Shown here: piece after piece, positions 21,227 to 30,933 of the stretch
Layout: every line of letters begins with the position of its first letter
Numbering within the stretch: the stretch's first letter is position 1
DNA from: Thecaphora thlaspeos
Taxonomy: Eukaryota; Basidiomycota; Ustilaginomycetes; Urocystidales; Glomosporiaceae
Direction of reading: 5' to 3'
Assembly (NCBI GenBank): GCA_900291925.1
Contig: UWYS01000001.1
Span: forward strand, 1,550,001 to 1,614,000
Length of the DNA: 64,000 nt
Notes under the pieces: generated by a model
What the model saw: the letters and a program-made list of their open reading frames with translations, nothing else
Told to the model about the DNA's origin: nothing
Database searches by the model: none
Position numbers and translations under genes: made by a program

Positions 21227-22097
21227 TGTCGGCTGGCCCGTCGGCCTCTTCGGCCTTACCCTACTCTATAACGTCCGCCCGGTAGTTAGGTCTACTTATC
21301 AAATCTTGTAACTATTTGAACATGGCCCCAATTACATCGCATAGAGGGCGCATACTGTAGCAAACTCGGAGCGACGCCGGCGCAGGCGAGGCAGGGCGAG
21401 CCGGCGGTCACTCCGACACGCGTCGCCCGCCCTCTCGCCGCATGAGCTATCATGCCATAGAGATGCATGCAGGCTTCGGAGGCTAAGAAAGGGCCGCCGG
21501 TCGACGCTCCGTATGTACTGTACCGAGAGCGTCCGTGCTGTGCTGTGCTGTGCTGTGCTTCGAGGGCCACCACCGACGATACATACTGTAGATTAAAGCT
21601 GCCTCCTTTCCCTCGGCAACCCGATGTGACGGGCGAAGTCGACGGCGGCAAGGGCCCGTGAAGAGATAACGTTGAGAGGTTCGTTGTCTGTCACACAGCC
21701 CGCCTCTGTCATCAGCTCATCCGGCCTTGTCTTACGCGCGCGCTCTCCCCCCCTCTCGCCCTTCTGCTCTTCGGCATCTCCCGACCCACGCACACCGCGG
21801 CCGTTGCCATCGTCTGTCTGCTGCCGTCATGCGCACACGTTCCGCCGCACCATCCACGGGCCGCCGAAGCACTGAGCCGGATGCTGCGCTCCAAAGCTTC
21901 CTCCCTCTTCCCCCCCCTCACCGCCCCCCCTTCTTAAGAAGGCAGGCCTCTCCATCTCTTCCGCCTTTCCTCCCTCGGCCTCATCCCGCCTCCGACCATC
22001 CTTCACCACCACCAACTAACGCCAGTTCCCTACCCGCTCAAACGTAGACGCATCGCCTTCCTCCCTCGACGGACGTCCACCTCCGCTTGCTCGCACC
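21227..22097. other. Intergenic region
   Basis: Contains a short TGTGC pentamer repeat around 21,536-21,559 and a long pyrimidine-rich tract (21,730-22,060) preceding the next gene. No supported coding sequence. Confidence 0.45.
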
Positions 22098-23247
22098 ATG
22101 GCCTACTCGCAGCAGCAGCAGCAGCAGCATCAGTTCCCATACAGCCATCCCCCACCCCCCTACAGCAACCCATACCCACAACCCGGCTATCCGCAGCAGG
22201 GTCATGCTCCGCAGCCTGGTGCTTACCCGCCTCAGCACCACCAGTACGGCGCTCCGCAGGGCAGTACCCGCCGCAGCAGTACGCCTACAACGCCTCCCCC
22301 TCGCCTGCTCCTAACGGCGGGCAGCCGCCCGTCCCGGCGCGCCCGGGACAGGGGCAAGGCCAGAGCGGTGCGCCAGCTGGCGATGAGTCGCAGCAGGCCC
22401 TCACCGCCTTTGGATCGCCCGTCGCCCGCGCCCGGCGACGACATTCTCTTTGCCATACCCACTCAGGCCTTTCAGATGCGCCTGAAGCTCCGCTTTGCCC
22501 GCTCGCCCGGTGACATCTTCAATCCGCCCGCTCCCTCGTTTTCCCGCCGGCCCTCGCAGCGCTATTCCTACTCGCCCTTCCAGCTTGTCACCATCAAGGC
22601 GTCTGGCAAGCTCCTCGCCGACGGCTTCAAGCCCCTATACCCCGGCCGCATCCTCATTGACCACGACGTCTCGACCGCAGACTGGGCGCGCTTCCTCGAG
22701 GACATCAGCGTTGCAGGCCGCCTCTAGGGCGGACAGTCGATCGTCTCCAACATCGCTCCCGTCACCATGCACATTCGCGTCACGGGCTACTTCATCACGA
22801 AGGCCATCGAAAAGGGCATGAAGAGGAAAAAAAATCCCCATCATCGCAGAGGCCGTAGAGACATGGCAGCAGAACTTCTTCTTGCCGCGCCGGCTCGACG
22901 TCTACATCGTCGAGGGCAACGAGCGCCTCACCTCGACACAGGTCGGTGCACCCATCCCGGGACAGCCCCTCCAGATAAACACCCAGGCAGCAGCAGATAG
23001 CAGCAACAGCGACAGCAGCAGCGACGACCACCACTATGTCGCCCCCGGTGGCCCCGGCGCCGTCCCCAACTACCAGGGTCTGTCCGAGAGGCAGTTCAAG
23101 CGACAGCTGAAGAAGGACAAGGAACACGCCAAAAAGGAGCGCAAACACGCCAAGGAGAGGAAGCAAAAGGAGAGGCGGAAAAAGGAGGACAAGAAAGAGA
23201 AGGAGAAAGAAGAGGCCGTCGCGCTGCTCGTCATTGCGCCGATGTAG
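22098..23247 (+). pseudogene. Disabled conserved fungal Gln/Pro-rich protein gene
   Basis: The start MAYSQQQQQQHQFPYSHPPP is open, then conserved-looking blocks appear in shifted frames: PSQRYSYSPFQLVTIKASGK, ADWARFLEDISVAGRL, IVSNIAPVTMHIRVTGYF, IAEAVETWQQNFFLPRRLDV, YIVEGNERL and a Lys/Glu-rich tail (KKERKHAKERKQKERRKKED). I recall the ARFLEDI...TGYFVTKAIEKGMKK...W...F.PRRL pattern from an uncharacterised basidiomycete/ascomycete protein family; that recall is not verified here. Lesions: one base missing near 22260 and a compensating shift near 22430, a TAG stop at 22725-22727, and an extra A in an A8 run at 22827-22834. The coding character of the segments is clear, so this is a recent break or a poorly assembled gene. 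Confidence 0.6.
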
Positions 23248-23772
23248 TAGGCTCGGCACGCACGCAGGCGGTCAAAGCGGGACCACCGCTGTCGTCGCCA
23301 ATGGGCAGAGACGGTGCTCTGTCACGCTCCATTGCCTTTGCCAGTTTCTACAATCATGACTTGAAGCCATCATGCTCCGTATTCTCGTTGTACATGCACG
23401 ACCACAGCGTCCCGTCTCGTGATATGGTATGTGATGCTCGACTCTTCCGCTTGGAACCCTGCAATCTAACGATGTTCTAGCCATGTTGTCGAAGAGCCGC
23501 GCGTGCTGGCGCTTCTGTGGATGGAGACAGGCGGAAGTCTTACATTCGGTCGAGGCGCCAGGGTGGCTGGGCGAGGAAAGAGGACTTGCAGAACAAGGAC
23601 AATATGCGCTTTGAACCCTCTAAGCTGGAAGGAGGAGACAGCGTAGCATATCCTCTGTTGGCGAGATGGGTGGGGCGAGGTTCGGGGAGGGGAAAGGGGA
23701 AAGGGTTCTCGGACGACGTCTATAATGCAAAGCACCTTCCTTGTGTCACGCCTCGACCGCACTGACCGTTTC
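23248..23772. other. Intergenic region
   Basis: Half a kilobase between the disabled gene and the stop of the THEM6-like gene. No supported feature. Confidence 0.45.
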
Positions 23773-24698
23773 TCAAAGTGCCAAACTGATTTTGTCGGTC
23801 TTGATCTCTCTCCTCTGCTCCCACCCCTCCGTGTCCCAGTACTGCTTCCTCATCCACTCCTTCTCCCTCTCCGTTCCTACATCCTTGGACCAGGTCGCTA
23901 GAAGATCCGCCTTTTTCCCCGCCTGGCCTTCGAGGGAGAGGCGGACAGCTTCGGTCTTTTCCCAGTTGGAAAGTGGCGTCTTGCTCTGTTCGGGAGCGTA
24001 GCCTGCCGTTGCAAATACCAGCCACGGTGGGACGGTATGGCGACCTACTTTGAAACAGTGACGGGAAGTTGAGATGCAATTGATCGTCTCTGATCCGGCG
24101 ACGGAAGAGGTGTAGAAAGTTGAACGGACATCTACGATCGAATTGGGCGAGAAGGCGTTCGAGGTAGGTTGCTAGGGTGTCAGTACAAGCCATCATATTG
24201 CCGCAAAAGGGAAGGGACAAACTCACAGAACCACTTTTCTTCCCACCCGATGACTTGCACTCGGATGTTGTACTTCCGCCCGATCCTAATCTCATTAAGG
24301 TACCTGAACTGAATGGCCCCCAATGCCGTCCAGCCGCCCTCCCTATGGAACAAGGGCAGCCGTTGCAATGCAAAGCTCATCCTTGCAAAGTCGAGATTCT
24401 TTGCATAGCTGCTGTTACTCAGATGACCGAGGAAGTCACCATCGTCCAGTCCCACTCGGAAGTGTTCGATAACGGTATCGCTGAGAATGTCCCGACCGAT
24501 GGGAAGACTGTCGAGGAGGAGGTGTGGCGAGGAACGTTGGATGCGGGGAGAAGAGGGAGGGAGGAAGAACGAGGTTTGCGTGTACTTGGCGCGGAGACCA
24601 ATGAGGAATAGTCGGATGTGCCAGGCAAAAGGAAGGGATTTGAGATGGAGCAGTGCGATGAGGCCTATAAGGGCCGAGAGGGAGGTGACAAGGACCAT
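23773..24698 (-). CDS. THEM6-like acyl thioesterase (4HBT_2)
   Basis: Two exons, 24698-24227 and 24131-23773, give 276 residues. The intron has a GTGAGT donor at 24226; choosing the acceptor at 24133/24132 joins GWEEKWF to YVRSTFYTSS in frame, whereas the nearer CTAG acceptor gives an unrelated frame. The protein starts with a hydrophobic anchor (MVLVTSLSALIGLIALLHL), then IRLFLIGLRAKYTQTSFFLP, a DFLGHLSNSSYAKNLDFAR box and IRIGRKYNIRVQVIGWEEKW. This resembles the hot-dog-fold family of THEM6 and related fungal proteins, thought to act on acyl-CoA esters at membranes; the D...HLSN.SY segment is the family hallmark. It was joined by eye, so the exact splice sites need transcript support. Confidence 0.82.
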
Positions 24699-24822
24699 GG
24701 TGGGCTGGCGCGGGTCAATTCAGCTTCGTCAAGGCTGATTGTCGAAGTGAAGGTGAACAGGTAGAGTGAAGGATAAGGGGACACGCTCCCACCGACCGGC
24801 CTGACCAACTGAAGGCAGCCCT

Positions 24823-24829
24823 CTTTATA
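24823..24829 (-). promoter_or_regulatory. TATA-like element of the THEM6-like gene
   Basis: TATAAAG on the minus strand, 125 bases upstream of the ATG at 24698. Confidence 0.45.
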
Positions 24830-25855
24830 CCGCCCCATCTTGCCCTCGTGGCAACCCACCTGCGTCCGGTGAAAGCAAATGAAGGAGAGACGCCAAGGGA
24901 AGCAAAAGACGACGGCCCGTCTCTGGATCCACTCTATCTCCGGCATCCGACGATCTAAGCTTTGGAATCATAGCGTGGCACGCAGCAGTCTACCATTGAG
25001 AGAGTGGTCAAAGGCGTGCAAGTTGTGTCATGTTTGTTTTGCTCGGGTAGACCCTTAATCCTCCTTTGGTTTCGGAGATTTACGGCGGCATCCTCTCGTA
25101 GTTAGTCAAAGTCAGACATTGCACGGGTTTTGTTGGGGTCATGGCGATACGCCGTGTTATCTTGTGGTGTATGGCAAGAGTGTAGCGGTGCAGCCACACC
25201 TATACTGTAGGTACACCGGGTGCAACGCTCCAACAGCCAAGAACAAAGACAGAGCAAGTTCACGCATCGAGAAGGAATTTTTTTTTTTGGTGTTTCTACA
25301 GTGGAGGGTTCAGCCACCGGGCCAGTTGAGAAGCCGGTCCGTGGCTACCGGCCCATATTCCGGACTCGTGCCCGGGAAAACGAGAAATTTCGACAAACGC
25401 AACGTCTGGCGACGTGTGGCCAGGTTTGGCCTTGGTCGGGCACCCGCCCATTGGACCTCGAATCTCGGATATCGGCCCTCGGACTTCGTAATTTGCACCA
25501 TCTTTCCGATGCGCAACCAACGGGAAGCGTAGTTATGTGCTGACAAGTGCGGCGAGAGGAGAGAAAATAGATGGAGGAGAGAAAGGAAGGGACTGTGGCT
25601 GCAGCGCAGGCAGAAGGGCCGGAGCCGAGCACCTCGTCACACGCGGCGCGGACCCAACGGACGCAAAGGTTGGTGCTCGCTGTGCACCGAGGGCGAGTGG
25701 TACTGGATGAATAACCCTAAGTCATGGCCCTTTTTTCGTCTGAATTGAATTGCTTGGTGAAGCAAGGACGCAAGATGGCTTTGAAAAGTGCTCCCATGAA
25801 GCCAGGCGGGCCTTGAATCCCTCTGTGTAGAAGAAAGCAGTACCTCAACTCTATA
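24830..25855. other. Intergenic region
   Basis: About 1 kb with a T-run near 25,270 and no frame with family-like sequence. Confidence 0.45.
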
Positions 25856-26517
25856 CTACTTAGCCGCCTCCTTCAAATTATTAGTCTCCGTCTCTACATA
25901 AGCCTTTACAAAAGCAGAATCAACATACTCCCTAGTAAAGACAGCCTTGGGGAGACCTGCTCTATCCTGAACACCACCCTGCTTCTCTAGGCTGGTAAGT
26001 TGATGCTGTGCGGCGTTTTCGACATCGATGAAATCGACGAAGAATACGTAGTCGTTGGTGTAAGGCTGACCGGTGTGGGAAGATCCGTTGGCTTTTGCCT
26101 GGAGAACAACACGGGGACCGGGTGCAAGGAGGTAGTCATGGATGGTTACATTGGCTTCCTTGAAAAGCGCCCTCATGCCTTCCAGAAATTTGATCTGGTC
26201 ATCGGCTGTAGCTAGGTTGGACGTCCTGCCCAGAGGAATCATACTGGATGGTCCGAGGTCTACTTTGGAGTCTGTGCTCATACAGTCTCTACGGTGTGTG
26301 TGAGCCGATTGTCGACACGGGGGTGTGAGTCAGGTTTTTGCCAGTCGACTTTGATGCCAGCGACGGGACCGAAAGGAAGAGGGGGCCGAGGGAGAACTCA
26401 CCAAAGCTGTGTGGGATCATGCGTGAGTAGACGGACAGCTTCGTTGATGGCATCGATGTAGTTGAAGGCGGCACGGATGTAGAGGTTGTTACGGTCCGGT
26501 GTGGATGGGTACGTCAT
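25856..26517 (-). CDS. NTF2-like (SnoaL-type) small protein
   Basis: Exon 1 at 26517-26402 encodes MTYPSTPDRNNLYIRAAFNY then IDAINEAVRLLTHDPTQL. The main exon encodes VDLGPSSMIPLGRTSNLA, FLEGMRALFKEANVTIHDYL, PYTNDYVFFVDFIDVENA and TREYVDSAFVKAYVE, the layout of the cone-shaped NTF2/SnoaL superfamily (a helix-rich start, then strands ending in F-x-D and R-E-Y-V-D). The donor is GTGAGT at 26401; the only simple acceptor keeping frame is at 26278/26277, giving 178 residues and a Cys at the junction. Other acceptors create a stop, so a missed small exon is possible. The activity is unknown; members of this fold include isomerases, dehydratases and binding proteins. It has a possible distant cousin in this window at 38805. 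Confidence 0.7.
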
Positions 26518-27168
26518 GGTGGAGTTCGCTGTTGTTGACTTGTGAGATTTGCAGGTGGAGTGTGAATGTTGGCCGTTGAGAGGGGATCCAAGGGGAGGAA
26601 AGGGAACAAGTTGGGACGGGACGGGATTGGAGGAAAGTGGTGGTTGAAGAAAGAGGGTAGGATGTGAGGAGGTAGGTTCGCTCCGAATAAACCACGGTCA
26701 TGGCATTCAGATTCTTGATTCCTGGCCGAGGTCCACCTTGGACCATGGGGATGGGCCTCAGAGCAGGGGAGTCTGACTGACGAACGACGACGACGATGGT
26801 GATGACTCTCATGGCAAGAGAGAGGAGGACAGGATGTGCGCTTGGGCCATCGAGTGGTGGCGGGCAGGACGTGATGCAAGCTGAGCGAGCGGCAACGACG
26901 ACTCGGCACGACGTTTTCGGCACGACGTTGTGCCCTCGCCTGCGTGCGTGAGCCGCCGGAGACAAACGCGGAGCTTTTTCGACGAGCGGCGGCAACGTCA
27001 GCGGCAGCGACATTCAAGATTCACCATATTCTTGATTGGCATCGGCGACGTCCAGCTGCCTTGCATGGAGCGAGCACGGCGAAGCGAGGCGATGAGAGGG
27101 CTCAATTTAAGCTCTTGCGGCGTTCGAGCATGAGCAGACTGCTTCACCCTTAGCCTCTCTCTCTGCCT
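26518..27168. other. Intergenic region
   Basis: No supported gene. A short direct repeat CGGCACGACGTT occurs twice near 26,905-26,930. Confidence 0.4.
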
Positions 27169-27824
27169 TTGCCTGCTTGTTCTCGCTCCGAGCTGTGCTC
27201 TTCTTGGGCCCCCCGGCGTCCTCTGCTCCTCGCCGTCACCGACACCTTGCGCGTCACCATCCCTACGGCAGTGGAGCGCGAGCTGGGCGTGACGTTCGAG
27301 CTGGTCCTGACCGACGTAGCGCTCAGCATGGCGCGTCTTACGCGCCAGGCCACCATCGACGTCGGCTTCGACTCGGAGCGGTTCGCCATTTCGACCGTCG
27401 ACATCATCACGGGCGAGCTTGGTCGTGTCATTTCGGACGATGAAACGGGCTTCGATGCCGTTGTGAGCGCCGACGTTCTCCACATTGCGACAGACTTAGA
27501 GATGATCCTCGCCGTCTTTCGCGGTCTGTTGCGAGCCAAGGGATGCCTGTACGCGTGGGAGCTCGATGCGCAGCTGCTCGAGTCGCAGGGACCGGGAGCG
27601 GTTTTCATCGAGCATCTCTTTGGTGCATTCCCCGACGGGTGGCCACAGACGAGGAAGCATGCCGCCTTGACGGAGAGGCAGTGGGTCGAGCTGCTGAGTC
27701 GCACGTTCGAGACGGTGCATACCCATCACCTTGCCCTCGAAGGAGCGGATCGATCCTGCTCTTTGCGCAGAAGTTGCGCGGTCTCGACCCCGAAGGCGGA
27801 AAGACGCAAAAGGCGGTTGCGTGA
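27169..27824 (+). pseudogene. Methyltransferase-domain remnant, PKS cMT-like
   Basis: An open frame contains ELVLTDVALSMARL, ISTVDIITGELGRV, GFDAVVSADVLHIATDLEMI, LAVFRGLLRAKGCLYAWELD and HLFGAFPDGW, then LTERQWVELLSRTFETV. The order (TD, DI, FD-V-ANVLH, LLRPGG-like, F/G-P-W, L-xx-W-xxL) resembles class I methyltransferase domains, most closely those inside iterative polyketide synthases. The expected terminal strand (RILLFAQKLRG) lies in a different frame, so the sequence is frameshifted near 27745 and stops at 27824. The glycine-rich SAM motif that should come first is absent. No other PKS domain was found nearby. I take it as a fragment of a once larger gene. From 27,825 to 28,622 only short unrecognised frames follow (for example 28425-28622). 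Confidence 0.5.
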
Positions 27825-28835
27825 GCTTCGAGTGAGTCGCAGATTCCGGCTAGCTGCTCCTCGAGCGGCTCCTCCGGACGGGACGACGAGGCAGGTCGCT
27901 GCAGCTCGAGCGCACCGACCACCGTCGAGTCCACTTCGCCTCGTCTCTCCGGGAGCGGCAAATATGGTCTCTGAGCTGCTCCTCTGCGATACCATCTCGA
28001 CGCTGACGAACGCTCCTAGGTTAGCGATTCACCGCCTCTCGCAAATCTCGGGCGACTCACGCACCGGCTGGTGGAAGCCAAACTCGGAGGTGGCTCCGTG
28101 TATCCTCTCTTCCGTCGCTGGGTTGGACGGGGCCTTCCTGGCTCAAGCGACGGCCGACTGGATCCCAGGCAAAGTCTGCGGTGCGGCCATGGCCGACCTC
28201 GTCGAGGCCCGATCGGAGACGAGCAAGGTCGAGGTGTACATACTATCTCGCCAATCCGAAGGATGGGCCTTTTCGATCGCAGCCTTGTACGCCTGAGGAT
28301 GCAAGAATCTCGGCCTATCGATGCGTCCATCGCTGCAGATTCTTGTCCAGGTCTTAGACCACTCGAGTAGATCCACCTTGGGCACCATCGCCCGGAGGAA
28401 GAGGCGGAGGCGAGAAGCCGGCATTTGAGGATGTTGGCGTACATGAAGGCGCTCGAGAAGCTAGACGAGAGGAGGATAGATCTCGGTATCGATCTCCCGC
28501 GTGAATCCCTGGATACGAGGCAGACCGAGAGGAAGAGCAACGCGTTAAGCGCATGTCCGCCCCTGGACGAGCGTCTGATGAAGCGCTACTGGGATTTGTT
28601 CAGGAGGCAGTGGGATGTTTGAGACCGTATGTATCCAGATAGACAACTTAGCATATACAGTGCCGTTTATACACATGTCCCTACGCACTTGTCCGTGCCG
28701 CTGGCTCGAGGGTGAGGTGTCTTGGACAAATATTCGCTTCTGCACTTCCGATTCGAAAGGATTCCGCTTGAAAATGGCGTTACATAGTAAGGCAGCGCAG
28801 GAAAAAAGCCGACCAAAGAATGCGAAAAAGAAAAT

Positions 28836-28940
28836 TGCCCTCAACCTGGGTCGAACAGGTGACCTTGCGATGCCCATTCAACTTTGGATAGACCTAAGAA
28901 GACTTCAGTCACACGCTCGTACCAACTGAGCTATAAAGGC
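28836..28940 (-). tRNA. tRNA-Phe(GAA) with intron
   Basis: Read on the minus strand from 28940. Acceptor GCCTTTA pairs with TGAGGGC (with G-T pairs). D stem GCTC/GAGC. Anticodon stem TGTGA/TCGCA around loop CTGAAG-A with anticodon GAA. T arm ACCTG-TTCGACC-CAGGT, then the discriminator A. A 31-nt intron (28872-28902) lies after position 37, the canonical site. T-runs just downstream on the minus strand fit Pol III termination. Mature length is 74 nt before CCA. The flanks are AT-rich, unlike the rest of the window. Confidence 0.9.
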
Positions 28941-29328
28941 AATTATTATAAATTGCCAAACCAAGCTATAATATTTTCATTTCTCATTGAATAGACACTT
29001 TTCCGAAGTTGATATATCCCAATCTGCCATCAAATTCTTTTCATTTTTTTGGCCACTTGATGCGGCTGTCTAGGCACAAGTCTCCAAGGACAGAACATCT
29101 ATGCCCACCTCGTGGTGGCCATGAAGTTCACCTGGACCTTGGCATTGTCGCTGGCAGGCCCATCGTCTGTTCCACCACCGACTATCTCGTTCGTCCCTTT
29201 CGCGGTCGTCCGGACCTTTCACTTTAAGAGCCCACGGCTGGACCTTTAGGCTTTGCCACCTGTCGTCACTCGCGACACTGCCTTGTAGAGAACCTGCCGG
29301 CCAGGATTCTGACTACTTTTGCCTTTCG

Positions 29329-30825
29329 ATGCAGCGTTTTCTTGTTCCCCTCCTCGTTCTCTTGACAGCGTGTTACGACGTGCAGGTTTTGGCTTTGCCA
29401 TCGAGAGGGTACGAACGACGCGCTACCAAGTCCTCGTCGCCCACCAGCGTAACACCGGCGCCCTCGGCGCATGGGATCTACAATATCGAGGGGTACGGTA
29501 TCCGTGGACCGCCCGCTTCGGGATACACCGTCTTCTTCAGGCCGGGCGGGACGAGTTTAGCTTCTTCGCCCGCCGCTCCGTCAACGTCGACCCCGGCGCG
29601 CGGCGGCAAGAACACCACGTCGCCATCCCCCTCGCCGTCGTCCTCGGGGAAACAAGGGGACAAAGCCCGGAAGGAGGCAGATCGACGGAGGAAGGAGGCG
29701 GCCAGATATGCTTTCACCAAAACTGTACCGCGACCTGTGCAGCCGGAGGATGGAGATGCGGCGAGGATGGCGGAAGAAGAGGTGGAACAGCTCGTCCGGA
29801 GCGGTATCGGGGCGAGGAGGGCAAGACAGATGGTCCTCAATTCGCTTCAGGCCAATCAGACGACGCCCCCTGCTGCCAATCGGACGAGGCCCATCAAAAC
29901 CTATCGTCTTGCTGCCAGACCCTCTGCAGACACGCTGGCCAATCTATCCATGATCTCCACGAGCCCGTCGTACTCGGTCTCCTCGATCCGGTCCGACCTC
30001 CACCTTATCCGTTCCTGGGCCTCGGACTTGAACCACCTCGCCGCACCGGAATTGTTGGACGAAACGGTCGCCGCCATCTCGTCTGCCTCTTCTCGCTACT
30101 ACCCTGACCTCCCCACTCTCGCGGCATCCCGCCTCATCATCTCCGATATGCTCGCCGAGTCGGATTTCCAGCACGATCTCGTCGCCGGAGCGCGGCTGGA
30201 CAGCGGATCAGCATGGGGTCTGATGCAAGTCTCGCCCTTTGGAAGCGGCCAGGAGTTGGATCTGTTCAAGAAGCACGCCGTCGTCACAACCAACACGTAT
30301 TCGTGGGCGACGGGGACGGGAGGTGGAGGCGAGTTGAAGGATTGGAAGACGGGCAAGCTCATCGACCTCCAGAGCCTGACGAGCAACGATCTGTTGAGAC
30401 CATGGGTCAACGTCCATGTCGCTAGCTGGGTGCAGAGCAACCTGGCCAGGACTGGCAGTCAGGATCCCTACTCCTGGACCGCAATCGCCAAGGCTTCTTC
30501 GCGAGCCCTCAAGATCTCCTCCTCGCCGTCGGCATCGGCGTCCAACTCTTCCTCCACCGAGGAGGCTGACAGGGCCTGGCAGGCTTACACAAACCTACTC
30601 CGCGGCGTCCCGGGTATCAAGCCGACCTTCAAGACCGGTCTGGGCAGCTGGGTCGCTGGTCCCGCCGCTAGCGGTACGACCGGCTACGCCGCTAAGGGGG
30701 ATGACATCAGCAAGCAGTACTTTGAGAGAATCGCAAAAGGACTGAGCGTGCTATACGGTACAAACGTAAAGCCTGCGTGGATGGATACTCTGGTGCTCGA
30801 AAAGGGGTTAATCGATTATAGGTAG
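29329..30825 (+). CDS. Secreted protein with lysozyme/transglycosylase-like motif
   Basis: 498 residues. Signal peptide MQRFLVPLLVLLTACYDVQV, cleavage near residue 23, then a dibasic ERR. A Ser/Pro-rich linker and a charged helical stretch (KARKEADRRRKEAARY) precede the conserved part. Around residues 272-302 the sequence reads MLAESDFQHDLVAGARLDSG followed by SAWGLMQVSP. This is the Glu-containing E-S-x-F ... G-x-M-Q-V-x-P signature of SLT-type lytic transglycosylases and goose-type lysozymes, so E277 would be the catalytic acid. The downstream WVNVHVASWVQSNLA fits the helix after the active site. It could attack peptidoglycan or a chitin-like glycan outside the cell; substrate is inference. 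Five possible N-glycosylation sites (for example NKT, NQT, NRT) agree with secretion. Confidence 0.72.
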   Translation: MQRFLVPLLVLLTACYDVQVLALPSRGYERRATKSSSPTSVTPAPSAHGIYNIEGYGIRGPPASGYTVFFRPGGTSLASSPAAPSTSTPARGGKNTTSPSPSPSSSGKQGDKARKEADRRRKEAARYAFTKTVPRPVQPEDGDAARMAEEEVEQLVRSGIGARRARQMVLNSLQANQTTPPAANRTRPIKTYRLAARPSADTLANLSMISTSPSYSVSSIRSDLHLIRSWASDLNHLAAPELLDETVAAISSASSRYYPDLPTLAASRLIISDMLAESDFQHDLVAGARLDSGSAWGLMQVSPFGSGQELDLFKKHAVVTTNTYSWATGTGGGGELKDWKTGKLIDLQSLTSNDLLRPWVNVHVASWVQSNLARTGSQDPYSWTAIAKASSRALKISSSPSASASNSSSTEEADRAWQAYTNLLRGVPGIKPTFKTGLGSWVAGPAASGTTGYAAKGDDISKQYFERIAKGLSVLYGTNVKPAWMDTLVLEKGLIDYR

Positions 30826-30933
30826 ATATGTACGTAAAGCCGCGAGCGATGCGAGAAATGGAATGGTCCATGGATGATGATGTGTGATGCTGTACAAGTA
30901 CAATGGTGTCTGCGTGTGGCCTCTACCAAGCCG

